A DNA stretch of 64,000 nt from Pezizomycotina sp. ARF18 (Eukaryota; Ascomycota): assembly GCA_002224055.1 (NCBI GenBank), contig AZLU01000121.1:1-64000 (forward strand). Direction: 5' to 3'. Below, piece after piece: positions 31,901-44,394 of this stretch. The notes beneath the pieces were generated by a model. That model made no database searches. It was given only the letters and a program-made list of their open reading frames with translations, and was not told where the DNA came from. Both the position numbers and the translations under genes were made by a program. The stretch's first letter is position 1; each line of letters starts with the position of its first letter.

Positions 31901-34900
31901 ACTATACGATTTCTCGAACGTTTAAAAAAAGACGTCCGCGGTATATGTTAGAGCAGGACAAAACCGCAGTAACATAAACCGAATCCTTTATGATTAGTAC
32001 GGCATCAACTTGAGGGGGAGAGATGCGTATCGGGAGGGCAAAATCCCTGGTTTAACTGAGGGTTTTGAGGTTTATTGTATAGAAAGAAAGGATCCGATAT
32101 ACAGCCAAGGGGGTAGCTGAATAGAAACTCAAGATGGAATAGAATATACTTGGTATTTGTTTCCTGGTTTTTTGTCACCCGTTTTGGTTGCTATACCGGG
32201 GACGTTTAATCAGGTTGATCTCCGCACGAACTGAGGGGGTATTTTTGACAGTACATAACAAGTAAAACTATATAGCTCCATGCTGCCGCCGGTTTCCATA
32301 TTTTATAATGGGGATACTCGGGATATGAAATGATTTTCGTTGCGGTACGTTAGAGACCAAACGGGCTCTGATAGGTCCCACATCGAAGATTTGCGTGACG
32401 CGGTATCGTCGGAGCACGAGTTTATAATAAAGTATGATCGCTTCGCATCTCCTCGTAATTGCCAGTCAGCAATAATTTTGGATTTGACGGAATGCAGTCA
32501 GCGATAAATTGTCAGATATGGCTTTTCCGTATTGAGCGTACTTTGCTGAAGAAATTGATCGGCGTTTTTACTGAATCATATCCCGTGTTTCCGTGGTCAT
32601 GCAATAAATAATATTAGTTTAAATATCATTGGTTTCGTTGCGTACGTATTATTAGTGGCCCTTGAAACGATTGTAGTATGAAAGTCACCTGGCTTTATCC
32701 TATTGAGGTGAACAAGGCAACATTATCTAAAAATCATCGTTCAAGTGCAAGGGACTTCTTGGATAAGTAAATATTACAAAGTATGAAAAGTTGTTGGAGT
32801 ATACGGCGGTGATTTTGGTTGTTGTGAGGTTGGCTAATTCGTTTGTTGTTCGATTAGTGTTTTACATTCGGAGCCCCGCAAAAAAAAAAAAAAAAAAAGC
32901 ATTCTAGTCAATAAAAAGAAAGAATAGTGGATTTTAGAGAAGCCTCTGGAGCATAGAGCTAATTAATAAGAAAAAGGAACAAAAGCAAAACAAAGGCAAA
33001 TCAGTAGCAAGCCAGCTGTAAAGTATCAATTATTGACTCTTCGTTTTAAACGATTCACATGAGACTACTAACTCTACTTGCGTGTGCTCCTTGCTTGATA
33101 AGAATCGTGCCAGTAGAGGGAAGCAAGCTGGAAACCAGATGAAATTTATGAAGTAATAGCCCAAACTTTTTTAAAATATGAGTCTATATAAATTCGCCTA
33201 CGAATTAAAATCGCAGCAGTGGTTTTTTTCTTTACATCTTTTTCTCGACATCGGGTGATACCAATTTTTTGTGGTCTAACACCGCGGGATTGGCGCATTC
33301 GAATTATAATGCAAGCCGTTTAGAGGTACAACCTTTCTTCTAGAGCCAAAAAAAAAAAGGAAAGAACACGAGTAACGAGTAACATCAAGCTCCAAGGATA
33401 CGTTTCTATACCTTGAGGATAATGGTAGCCTTACAAGGACAGGTACCGATACCGGCCGCTCTCGGACGATAAATTATCCCCTCACGTTAGGTGGGTAGTT
33501 ATATGGTCTTGACGGATAATACTCATCGACATGGCGAAAGCCGATAAAAATTGAATGGAAATGAGAATGCAGAAGCTGCAAGCGAAGAAAATATCGATCA
33601 GAGGCAGCCCGAGCACATGTCAAAAATGAATTCGCCAGGTACCGGCGGACCGAAAAGCAATTCACAGTATCGAAGAAAGATAGTTAAAAGAAACTGATAA
33701 TGCAAGTTTTTCCAAGTATTGGCTGCTGGTCAACGCACAAGCTTTTGCTTGGTTGGCAGGACTGCAGATGAAGCTCTCCGATATTATTTGGAATTGGCTA
33801 TTCCAAGCAATTCAGACAGTTCCCCGCATTTTTCGAACAAGTCGACATCGCGATCAAATAAGGGATGCATATCGCCGACGTGAACTCAAGTAAGATAGCG
33901 AATAATGTTTAATGAAAAGCTGCATGGAAAGGATCAGAAAATCTTCGAAAACAAAGAACTAATGGTTAGATTTCTGCAAAAACCATGTTTCTTTAATAGA
34001 CCGTCGGATGCCTTGCAGCTTTGTGGAAGCGGGGCGGGTTTGGTGGCGCCAAGTCCAGCAGTTTCCTTGACCCGCAGAACAACCGACAAAAGAGGTTAAA
34101 ACATCCTTTCCCCCCGCTCAAAATCGTTTCCCTGCTGCAGTGCTGCCACGAGGCAGTTGTCAGCCTCGAGGCTCTAAAGCACGCGATACGGGGGAAGTGT
34201 GTAATTTGTGTATGTTTCCTGAATCTGCAGAAACAAGCTTCGCCGTCCAAGATTTGTTAGGAATGCTTATCCGCCTCGTCGCTCTTGGCTTTATACCCTT
34301 TTATGCGTGCCATGAGAAAATGTTTAATTCTTCGAAGGTTTAAAAAACAGAAATGCGTCTGTGCATGTTTACGTTTGTAAAAAGTGTTGGAATTTTAGCC
34401 TTTTCGGGGCTTAGGAAGGAAGGAAGAAGAAGAGCGTTTTCGACCTATACTTCGCTAGTTTTAGGCTCGCCATGATTAGCAGTCTTTCAGGTGATGATGA
34501 TACTACCCTTGCAGAATTTCTGATGGATCTTAGCCATGCGAGACAAAGGAAGAGATTGTAACCACTCTACCCGCCGGCTTACCGCTGTGACTATTTCCTT
34601 GGTAAAAATGAAGCTATGATGTCGTTGTATGCAAGGATCGGGGAGGGTTTCCTTGGAATAGAGACAAAACTGCGGATTTTTGAGCCTGAATTGATAACAG
34701 TTGTGGATGGTTAACCGTGAGAGAGTTGGACTGTGGTTTTTTTGGTTCAAAGCTTAACCGGCAAACGGGATTCCTTGCGCAGGCAAGCAGGATAGAAGGG
34801 ACAAGGCTGTCGCAATAACCTTAAAAGTATCTTTTTTTTTTTTTTTTTTTTGTGGATATTTTAAATAAGCCCCCACTCTCCTTCTCATTCCAAAGCCTTC

Positions 34901-34990
34901 AAGGACTTTGAAGACCTTTGTTTTTGCCTTTAGTTCTGTTTACTCTTCTACATATTATTGCTTGTTGTTTCTAGCTTTTTTTTTTTACTG
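25990..34990. other. Long AT-rich gene-poor block
   Basis: Nine kilobases with stops in all frames and no readable domain. It contains a 180-bp near-tandem duplication (26586-26946), A19 (32880-32898) and T20 (34832-34851). Around 27.15-27.54 kb a plus-strand stretch (HYKARVTRKYFRIRSKIIKK) is locally open but short and unrecognised. The general look is heavily mutated repeat sequence interspersed with unique DNA. I could not read any diagnostic motif of a DNA transposon, LINE or LTR element, so no family is named. Confidence 0.5.
26586..26946. repeat. Near-tandem duplication, about 180 bp per copy
   Basis: Copy 1 is 26586-26763, copy 2 is 26764-26946. Both start TGACAAAACTTCCCATGTCC, carry TATATATATATGTTTAACGA and AATGCTATAAAATAAAATAA, and end GATCAGTCGGCGCCGTAATA plus ATATA. 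Differences are nearly all single-base length changes in short runs (CTCTCTTTAG versus CTCTCTTAG, GAAAG versus GAAAGG, and so on). It is an assembly stutter or a very recent duplication read with errors. Confidence 0.88.
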
Positions 34991-34999
34991 GTTTACAGA

Positions 35000-35270
35000 G
35001 TACGGTTCGACTCGAAAAGGATAGACTGGAACTTGAGGCTTTGTGGGCTCGGTTGAAGGAAAGTCGAGAACGGATCTTCTCGACACCAGGCGGAGGCTTC
35101 CAACCTTGCAGCTCTGCGCGAAGAAAATTCGACGTACGGTTCGACCTTAATGCAATCGCTATACGACTACATTTGCCTACGAAAACTCTGCGTTCGTTCG
35201 ATCAAATGGAGAGAGACATCGAAAGAGAGACTGCCTCCGACTGGGGGCTCGAAGGAGGCGGCTCACAGCT
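35000..35270 (+). CDS. Coiled-coil-like stretch upstream of the permease
   Basis: After a TTTACAG acceptor-like site the plus strand reads VRLEKDRLELEALWARLKES, then RERIFST, and in a shifted frame AEASNLAALREENSTYGST and LMQSLYDYICLRK. The heptad-like Leu/charged pattern suggests a coiled coil. It may be the last exon of an otherwise unread gene or 5' exon material of the permease, whose own start I place at 35292. No family recognised. Confidence 0.3.
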
Positions 35271-35291
35271 GAACGATCGCGACGATATATT

Positions 35292-37058
35292 ATGGGCGAT
35301 GCCAAGAGGGATAACTTCAGGGACGATTCTTCCGGGTCCTCAGCGCTGTCCGTCGAGGGTCAAATAAAACTTGAGTCTGATAACGCGATAAAGTACAGGA
35401 CTTGTTCGTGGCAGAAGGTATGAGGGCTATTCATGCTTCTTTTTTGTATTTGGTCGCGGTAGCTACCGTACCCGAGATCGATTTGGTTCGCTGCATGTTA
35501 TGCTGTGCAACACGCGCTAACACAACTTCTTGGTGGATATTTAGACTGCGGCTCTGCTCTTCTCGGAATACATCTGTCTAGCTATTGTAACACCTCCCCT
35601 CCAAGCGATCACTCATCATTACCTGGAGCCGAATGAGAACGGATATTCGTGTTTTGGGAACCGGGAATTTCTGGAAGGGGATCAATACACAATGGAAGAT
35701 ATACTGAACTAATTACTTCTAAAGCTCTCCTTCCATGGTCCTACTCGTCCTCGCATGTTCCCCGGCCTCCTGCTGACGGTAGTTCGTCGCTTTAAGCGTC
35801 CTCTACACGTCGCTGGTGCTATCGAACTACTGCCTGCGCCACCCGCAGCTCCGCGACGTCTGCGACCTCGGCCAGAAGCTGTTCTGGGACCGCCCGTGGC
35901 CTGGTGGTTCACGGCGGTCATGTTCATCACTGAACAACACCTTCATCCAAGGGCTGCACGTCCTCGTCGGCGCCAAGTACCTAAACACCATGACCAACCA
36001 CGAAGTGTGCACCGTCGGCTTCTCGGCGGTTACGACCGTGATATGCTTCGTGTTGTCGCTTCCCCGACGTTGATACTCTCAGCTTTCTGGCGACGTTCAG
36101 CGCGTTGTTCACGTTATATCGGTTCTTTTGACGATCGTTTTCTCGGGTGTGCAGAGCCACCCTGCGCATTACGACGGGGTTACCAACCCGATCATCAGTG
36201 CATTCCCGCAGAAGGGGACGACTTCGTAGCTGGCATGACGGCGTTTTGAATATTAGCTATACTTTATTGGACAGATTACCATTCCGAGTTTCATGGCAAG
36301 ATGAAGAAGCCGGAGGACTTCCCGAAGGCGCTGTGGGCCGTGACTGTTGCTGAGCACGTCGCACGACTCTTCCTTTTATAGGCTTTTGCTTACGATATCT
36401 ATCTTGCAGATTGTCGTCTTCTCCCTCGCCGGAGCGATCATCTACAACTACACCGGCTACAAACTACGTCATCCCGCTTCCGTATCGGCGCGCTTCATCT
36501 CTTCCGCATCTTCCACGACTCCAAGCACAAGGAAACCACACGTCCTCGCTGGAGCACATGGATCGGCCTGCTCTTCGTCCTTTGGTTATGGCGTTCTTGG
36601 TCGCTGAGTTGATTCCTTGTATTTCTCTTTGCTCTTCTCCTAATATATGCCCTAGAATATGTGGTTAACTGACAGTATTTGCAGTCTTCTCGGATTTGCT
36701 CTCCTTATGAGCAGCTTGTTCGACTCTTCTTCGGCTTCATCTTCTGGGGTGTAGCGTGGATCAGGATGCGACAGCAGATTCGTGAAGACTGGGTCAAGAA
36801 GCTCAGAGGCATCGAGAACTCGAGTTGGTGTTGAACGTTTTCCTGATTTCGTGGGCTTTTCTTCTTGACGGCTGGTACATATGTATGTTTCCTGCTCTCT
36901 CTGACCTTCGACCCGAAGACGGACGTACTATATACCAGGAAAGAGTTTCCAGCTGCTAACAATATCTTAATCTATCAGGCAACCGTCCAAAGTATCATCG
37001 ACAATTTCGAAGCAGGAGGCGTCGGCGCGTCTTTAGCTGCAAGAGTAACGGTCTTTGA
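35292..37058 (+). CDS. AAAP-family amino-acid permease (fungal Mtr-like)
   Basis: Multi-pass secondary transporter, most likely a proton-coupled neutral amino-acid importer of the plasma membrane. The chosen start gives MGDAKRDNFRDDSSGSSALS; an upstream ATG (35205) is an alternative. Then IKYRTCSWQK, intron 35418-35544, and TAALLFSEYICLAI, a first membrane segment. Next comes an intron of about 138 bp, and then a region reading as FPWSYS and MFPGLLLTVV after small indels. Later family landmarks: NTFIQGLHVLVGAKYLNTMT, TTVICFVLSLPR, DGVTNPIISAFP, NISYT, KKPEDFPKALWAVTVAE, IVVFSLAGAIIYNYTGY, DSFFGFIFWGVAWIRMR, and VQSIIDNFEAGGVGAS near the C-terminus. About 10-11 hydrophobic segments are expected. 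Several exonic one-base losses, mostly in C or T runs, break the printed frame. Some introns near 36240-36420, 36610-36680 and 36890-36980 are approximate. Confidence 0.88.
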
Positions 37059-38125
37059 TCCGACAAAGAAAAAATTAACGAAAACGAAAACAAAAAAAGA
37101 GTATACAGAAAGCATACGTACATATACGAATTTCCTTTTCTCTGGGATAACTTGTCTTTTTTTTTTTTTTTGAAACGGGTCGCGCTTTGCTATATTTTGC
37201 TGACGGATAACACTTCCTTTGTTTTGATTTTTGTTCTTGATTTTATTGGAATACAGAACTATCACTTCCGTTACGTGTATTGCTCCATAAGCTTGCTTTT
37301 TGGGTATTGCGTATTTGGTATGATGTTTCTTTTTGGCGGTCTCTCGATGACTACAAGCTGTCTATACCTTCCCCTCCAAAAAAAAAAAACCCCTTTCTTG
37401 CCGATACTACCCGCTTTTTTTTTTGCTCGAACAATTGCCGCGTACCGTCCCGTCTATACCAGGGGTAAGCTTGCTCTTTATGTATCGATGTTGTAAAAAA
37501 TGAAACATCGCTGAAAAGCGAACAAGTATACACCAGAGTTCAAAAACAAAAGCTGTTGAGGCCTATATTGCCATCCTATTCATACTTAAATGCCATCCAT
37601 CTTGTCTTAGAGTACAAGAGGAGTAACAAAACTCAAACGGTCCACCAAGCTATTCTCACACCCTTCTATAGGTTTTGTTCAAATAAAACCCCGTGCCTAT
37701 GAAAAAATGATAGATATTCCTTATATTTCTTTCGTCATCTATTTGTTGCTGTGGCTTGTAGAAGATTTGTGGCACTTTAAGCGCGCTATAACCGGCGTTT
37801 GGCGACGTAATCGCTCCAACCGTTCGCTCACTCCATTATATTATTATTTTTTCTGCTGAACCTGAAGATCGTGTACCTACATCATCTACATCTAACTAAA
37901 AAATGGAAAAAAAAAACGATGTCATCCCGGGGATGATTAAATAACCATGGCATCGTTTCCGTCCCTCTCATATATCCTTCTATATTGTGTGGTATTCTAA
38001 CTATAACACTATGGTTGAAAAAGTAATCGACGGATCCTCTTTCCGAAACTAGTATATTAATCGAAAACTATAACCTAATCGCAACGAGTATGATCCCCCG
38101 AACAAAATTCCACGCTTACAGCTAG

Positions 38126-38152
<27 letters not shown>
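38126..38152 (+). repeat. Longest poly(T) tract (T27)
   Basis: Longest of about eleven A or T runs of 18 or more bases in this window. The others are at 6016-6037, 14958-14977, 17896-17916, 18025-18049, 32880-32898, 34832-34851, 38969-38993, 44523-44544, 47716-47736 and 52707-52724. All are outside called exons. Confidence 0.9.
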
Positions 38153-38157
<5 letters not shown>

Positions 38158-39376
38158 CCTGACCCTTACGTTGGTTGACCGGGAACACATGTTTTTATCA
38201 GGATGTTGACGTTAGCCACAGTCATGGCTGCAATGCTGGATATTTTCCAGCCAATAATCGCAGAACGCGATGAAATCGAGATCTTTTTTGAATCGATAAA
38301 ACGTAGTGTGCATGTTTTAACGGGAAACGCCGGAATAAGTAATTTGGACAGCAGCTTAACTTTCAAATCCGAATTAAAATATAGGAGTGCTTGAGTTTTG
38401 ATTCGTTCGACATTTTCCTTCGATGTCTTTCTCAACGAGTTGCACAGCCATAGCCTCAGGCACAGATCGCGCATCAAATTCGCTCATGAGCTCATGCACG
38501 AAATTTTATTTCAACGTAAGTTGTCAAACGTTACACGCCACAGGTCATCATGGCTACCGCAATGTAAAGCAAATTTTCGGAAACCGAGCCCCGATGCGCG
38601 GACCGGGGAGAACGGGGGAGTTATTGGATCCCGTTCAATAGCCGTCGGTTAACGGGCAAACGGGAGAAGCTTTCCTCCTCAGCACGCACTGAACACCGGG
38701 GAAGGAAATACGAAGTTAAGATGACGTCGCGGAGCCTCATTATCAACTTTAAGAAAAAGCCTATTAAAAGCGTTTATATCTTTTTCCTTCCGAAACAAAA
38801 CATAGCTATAGTTTATACTAGTATTTAGTTTGAAAGCTTATAGAAACCATAATTTTTTTTGTCTCCGCATTGTGCTGTATTTTCGTATATTTTTTGCTGG
38901 AAATTTTGACGATGTAAGAAATTTCCAGAAAACAGAATTGATATCTTCATGAAGTGGTAATATTTCCCTTTTTTTTTTTTTTTTTTTTTTTTTACCAGAA
39001 GTGATAATGAATTTCCGGGGAAATTAAAGGTTATAAACAAGGGGTTCAGTCGTAATTGGGACCTGCTACAAGCGCAGCGAAACCCGAAGTCACGAAAAAA
39101 TACATCTTCGTGAAATCCTTTCCCAATAGAAGATAAAATCAAGAAAACGGGCAATATTTTCCGTGAAGAGTTGATTGAACAGGTGAATTCTTTCGTGCTG
39201 CGTATTGCCTAAGTCTCGACGCCTAAAGCACTTGACTCTTCCCACGACGGGGAACTTACAGCGTACGCTGCCGTGAACCCGGACTTGGGAAAAGAAAGCC
39301 CCAAGTAGACGAATGCTTACTGTTACGGGGCCCTTTACTCCTTTATGTGTACAGTGCTGCTATTTTCCCTTCGTAA

Positions 39377-39402
39377 TTATGATACGAGGTTATGATACGA
39401 GG
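39377..39402 (+). repeat. 13-bp exact tandem repeat
   Basis: TTATGATACGAGG is repeated twice without spacer in intergenic sequence. Confidence 0.85.
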
Positions 39403-40399
39403 GCGCAGTAAGGAGAAACCCATCGCGAAAAAAAAAAAAAAAAACACTCCCATTGGCTCCGTTGCGCACTGCACCGGCTACTGGTACTATTTTCCAATTG
39501 GACGTAGCAATGGTTATCGTGTAATCACGATGCACCGAGTAAAATACCAGCCCAGAATGCCCTTTAAGGTTAATAATCCCCGTTCGAGAAAGATCACGAT
39601 ACTCCCTATTAAAAGCCATAAGGCATTTAGACTACTCAATATCTGCATATATCGTATAAAAGCAAAAAGATCGAGGCGAATCGAATAAATCTCCCCGTGA
39701 TGCACTTTTTTTTCTCCTTTCCTCCCTTTATTATGTCGTGAAGCTCTACGGTTCCACCACATACGCCACAATATATTTTCCCGATTCACGATCGTGAGTC
39801 CGGTTTACCACGTTCGCGATTTCCCTCCTCATGGGGTTTGAAACGGTAACTGATTGTAATTTTTCGTTTCACCAAAAGCAGCTTGGTCAGTATACTAAAA
39901 TTCCTCGTGGAAGACCTTTACCCCTCGATCCCGTTGTGTCGAATCGAGTAGATAAAAAATCCTTCGCACACAATGCGAAGACAAGCATTACAATCGGCGA
40001 ACCCCTAAAAAAATGGATATCAAAAATTCTTAATATTGTCTCTAAATAATCGGTAATTTATAATGTACCAGCGCGGTGGAGAAAAGATGTAACACAATAA
40101 AACGTACGAAATCGCGAATGATCTAGAATTTCTCCAAGAATCACTCACAATGGAAAGAAAAAAAGAAAGAAAAAAAGAACGTAAGCGTATTACACAAACC
40201 TCCCATAATGAGAATATTAATCGAATGATCGTTTAAAAAACGACTAGGAGTTTACACATAGGTAAACACGGCATATCTTTGACATATGCTCGAGGTGGTT
40301 CGGTTTTTGCATATTCCGTTCGCTTTTCCGTTTGGAATACTAAACGTTTTCACTGGATCGCTATATCAGGTGGTTTCTTGGTAAAAGTAAAGGCAGCGG

Positions 40400-40471
40400 G
40401 ATAATGATGCGTATTATTATTATGTACTTCTTTTTGATAATGAATGCGTATTATTATATGTACTTCTTTTT
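40400..40471 (+). repeat. 36-bp near-tandem repeat
   Basis: Copy 1 (40400-40435) and copy 2 (40436-40471) share GATAATG, GCGTATTATTAT and TGTACTTCTTTTT. They differ by one-base or few-base indels in short runs. Confidence 0.8.
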
Positions 40472-41092
40472 GTTTGATAGTACTACACCAAAAAAATGGA
40501 GAGAAAGAAATAGAAAAAGACCGTGGTTGATGCTGATATACAAAAGATTGAGAAAGGAAACGGAACAAAAGGAAACCGCCATGGAAATGAAATGTTAAAG
40601 AAACTGAAAAGGAAGAAACGCTTTTTGATAGTAAAAAAAAAAAAAAAGGAAAAGAAAAAGGGGGGGAACAAACGAAAGAAACAATATAAGTAGTTTGAGC
40701 AGGGCAAAAGGTCACCGTGCATAGTTTTCTCAATTTGTGTGAATAATGTTTTGTTGTTAAAAGAATCCATCGTAAAGAACGCCCAGTGAAATGATACTGA
40801 AAAACAAACAAGAGGCCGTGAGAGAGAGAAAAGGAAAAGGAGCTAACGTAAATTACATGCGTGTGCTTTGTGTATCAAGAAAGAGAAACCATGAGTGAAA
40901 GAGAAGTCCATGAACACACCATTACAAAACCCATCTTTTTTGTTTGTGAATAATTAAAACCCGTCGTAATAACCTTATTTCAAGGAATGTGTTTTTTTTT
41001 TGTTTCGAAAGCAAAGGGAATAGTAGAAATGAAAGAATTAAGAGGTATTAAGGTATTATTATTTTTATTTCTTAAGAGAGAAAGCAAGCCAT

Positions 41093-41997
41093 TCATTTGA
41101 TGCCACTAGCACGGAGGGTGGCGGTCAACTCCTTAAGAGCGCGCTCCTCCTCTTCCTCGAAGACGCGGAGGGCGTACGCCTTCTTTCCTGCTACTCATGC
41201 TGTTCATGCTAGCAAGACTCCTGGTGCGGCAGATCCGACGCCGAGACCTTGTCGACTTCGGCCTGGGTAGCCTGGACGTTCTCGATGGCCGCCTTGAGCT
41301 GTAATTAGGGTAGCATTTCATCTTAAAAAAATCTTGTTTGAGGGTATATATATGTGAGCTTACCCTAACTCCAATCCTCTTGACAATGCAGTACCTCAAC
41401 CTCAACCCCTTCTCCAACGCACGGGTAGCCCTTCCTAGTCATCATCTCCGCAATCTGGCTTCCAGGATAGTCATGCCGACTTCTTCCCTGAGGAAGATGA
41501 GGTACTTGTCCGCCTCCGAGAGCATCTCGTACAGCCTCTTCGACTCGGCCAGCATCTGGGTGGCGCTGATGAGCTCCTTGGCGGACAGCGCACCGACCCT
41601 GTTACGATGACACTGTTGCCGCCGCCGTTGGGGGACATCGAGGGGGAGATGTTGCGGCTGGCCGTCTTGGAGCTGCAGTTGCTAAGGCAGGGGTGGACAG
41701 CGCGGAGGTTAGAGTGAGAGCGGGAGCGGAGCGCGCGAGGGAGAGGGAAGGGTGGCGGACGGAAGGGAGGGTGGTGCCGGAGAGGATGAGCGGCGGCTCA
41801 GGCTCGTTGGGTCGATCGGGATGGCGTTGATCGGGGATAGCTTGTTGTAAGGACTGACGGCCTCTCGGGGAGCCTGGAGAGGACGATGCAGTTGCCGTGG
41901 CTCGAGGTCGACGAGGCGAAGCTGTGGGTCTCCGGGAGCATAAAGGGCGACGGGTGGCCGTCGGCGGGATAGAAATTGGCGTCGTAGGAGAAGACAT
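41093..41997 (-). CDS. Coiled-coil hypothetical protein with Pro/Ser/Ala-rich N-terminus
   Basis: The ATG at 41997 opens MSSPTTPISIPPTATRRP, a disordered Pro/Ala/Ser/Arg-rich region of about 110 residues. After a frame slip near 41640 a helical region follows: GALSAKELISATQMLAESKR then LYEMLSEADKYLIFLREEVG and MTILEARL. A 64-bp intron (GTAAGCTCAC donor, TTACAG acceptor, about 41362-41299) leads into LKAAIENVQATQAEVDKVSA and the C-terminal helix LRVFEEEEERALKELTATLR, ending ASGIK (TGA at 41093-41095). The C-terminal half is almost all predicted helix with heptad-like spacing. No domain recognised and no membrane segment seen. Compatible with a scaffold or complex subunit, but that is inference. 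Confidence 0.62.
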
Positions 41998-44356
41998 TGT
42001 CGTTGACGTAGAAATTTCGTTTTTTAAGGAATTTGTCGATTTTTTTTTTTTCTTGTTTGCTTACTAGCTAGCTATGGAAGTCGTAGGAAGAGAGCAGACG
42101 AAGAAGGAAGGAGGGAAAAGAGAAAAAGAGAAAAAGAGAGAAAAGAATGGATATTTATATAAAAGGGAGGATTTGTTCGTATGAGGTATAAAGAAAGAGC
42201 TCTTGACGATTTGGCGCGAGCAACGAGCAACGACCCGATTCAGAACGGTTCAAGATATCGAACGTAATTAATCGGCACTTAAGAGCTAATTAAGTCTTTA
42301 GAGGTATAATGTAAATCTCTAATTGTCAATGAAGGTCTATGTAATGACTTGAAGATCCTCACTAGCGAGACCATAAAGTAGAAAGTGGTTGAGGAGGTGT
42401 TATAAGGAAAAGATTAAAATAAATAAATGAAATAAGTGGGATGTTGGGATGATTTATAAATATATGAATATATATATATATACTTAAGTATATAAGCGGT
42501 CTTGGTTGAGGCGGTACCCATTCCCAAAACGAATGCAGTAGTGAATAATTAATAATATAAAGATATATATAATTAAAGCAAAAAAAAAAAAAAAAATCAA
42601 AGGAGAAGGCAACGAAGGAGAGGAGATGGGGGGACAAGGTCCTCTTTATCTAAAACGAACGGCTAGAACAATACGGAAATAGTGCACCAAAACACCCGTC
42701 TCGACTGTATAAAGTATAAGTCCTTAAGGGTTTTTTGGGGGCGAGAGACTCAAAGGGAGGTTGATGGAAAAAGAAGAAGAAAGAAGAAGGAAGGGAAAAA
42801 AAAAAAAAAAAAACGAGTCAAGACAGTCAAGCCCCCTCCCCAGGTCGTTCCATTTTTCTTTTCTTTTCTTTTTTTTTTTTCTTTTTTGGGTTTTTTTGAG
42901 TGGTATTTTATCGCTGCGTAAGTCTGAGGTATAAAACCTTTGGGGTGGGATATAACGATATAGCGAAAACGGAAATGACTGAAAAAAAGGAAAAAAAATA
43001 AAAAAATCCCATATATCTAATGGTATCCAAAATAGTCATTGAGGACATCGCTTTACCTATTACGGATATTTTGGATGGATATTTAAATTTTTTTTGGCAG
43101 TTTTATTCTCACGCCCCTATCAAATTATTTAAAACCTCCCAAGTATTTTGTTATCTTCTGTTATTTCTTTTCTTTTTCTCCTTCAACAATTTCCTATCAC
43201 CTCTTTTCTTGTCCAAAATTCCGAACCAACCAGCATCCAGAGAAGAGCGTGTTCCACACAGGAAAATATCCTCCGGGGACCAGGAAAAAGCAGCAAAAAC
43301 GACCCCCCGCTGGATGGAAAGTGAAGCTTGGCCAGGCCCTTAAGTATTGTTTTTGGAGCGCCCTTTCGGTGATCAGGTACAAGAAAAGGAGCAAAAGGTC
43401 TCGAACCAACGTCGAGCTGTGACCAGGGACCGGATATTCTTCAGGATGATCAAAGCAAGTCGATCAGTTCACCCATGCAGCGCCAGCTTTTTTGGACGTT
43501 TCTTTGTTTTCTTTTTTGTTTCCAGGTATTTTAGAGCTCAGCCTTTTAATGCAGCAACTGCAGGTAAGAAAAAATCGACTTCTCACCTCCTCTGCCTTCT
43601 TCCTGTTGTGCCTGGGAATTCCTCTCTACCGAGGCGGAAGAAAAAATCCACTGAAGATACCGCGTTGTCGAAAGGAAATGATTGTATGGCTAACGTTAAC
43701 GGTAGTGGCGGTGTGTGATTCGCTTTGAGTAGAGAACTCGGCACTCGGTTGTTCGAAGGAATGCCTCGGAAAATGCCACCACAAGAAGGCAATCAATCAA
43801 TCGCCTGCAGCTTCAAAAGCACTCTTATCCACGAAGCTATACCGATCGTCTGATAATGGAGATTTAAAAATGGCCTTTTACCGTGGCATAAAGGACGAAC
43901 TTAGGGGGGTTAGTAGAGAAAGTAAAGGCTTCAATTTCAATTGCTGGCCCCCTTCCCTTTATATGCCGCAAGATATAGCAGCAACCTTCGAATTTCCCCG
44001 TATTTTTTTTTTCCCCTTTTTTAGATCCCGCCAAAAATAGTTCGGCAGTTCAAGGGCAGTTGGTATTTATACGAACTCGAACTCGTGCTACCCGCAGGTC
44101 GACGAAAGAGCCGGCCGATCGAGTCAGTGAACTTAGATCGTTGGTGAGCAAGCTAATTTTCTTTGGTGTTCTATTTCGTTCCCTCCAGTTCCACCTCACT
44201 CTCAACTCAAGCCTTCTAATACGCACTACGTCCAAAAAGGTTAAAATAACGTCGCAAAGAAAAAAAAAAAAAAAAAGAATTCCAACGCCATCACCCATCC
44301 AATAATCTGGAGGCCAACTAGCTAGCTCCAGTTTCCTAGCGTTATATTTCACGGTA

Positions 44357-44394
<38 letters not shown>

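Larger units (their letters stand above)
37059..41092. other. Intergenic, T/A-run-rich, no firm gene
   Basis: Contains T27 (38126-38152), T25 (38969-38993), A18 near 39427, a 13-bp exact tandem repeat (39377-39402) and a 36-bp near-tandem repeat (40400-40471). At 38203-38652 the plus strand is open for about 150 codons with a single stop (MLTLATVMAAMLDIFQPIIA at the start), but I see no domain and the minus strand is also partly open. I leave it uncalled. The 3' UTR of the permease presumably ends within the first few hundred bases. Confidence 0.4.

Noticed and set aside
26000-34990. Possible retroelement or DNA transposon in the AT-rich blocks
   Set aside because: No reverse transcriptase, integrase, transposase or terminal-repeat signal could be read, so naming a family would be invention.
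40350-40811. 153-codon minus-strand Phe/Ser-rich frame
   Set aside because: Low-complexity reading of A-rich plus-strand sequence containing a near-tandem repeat; no motif.
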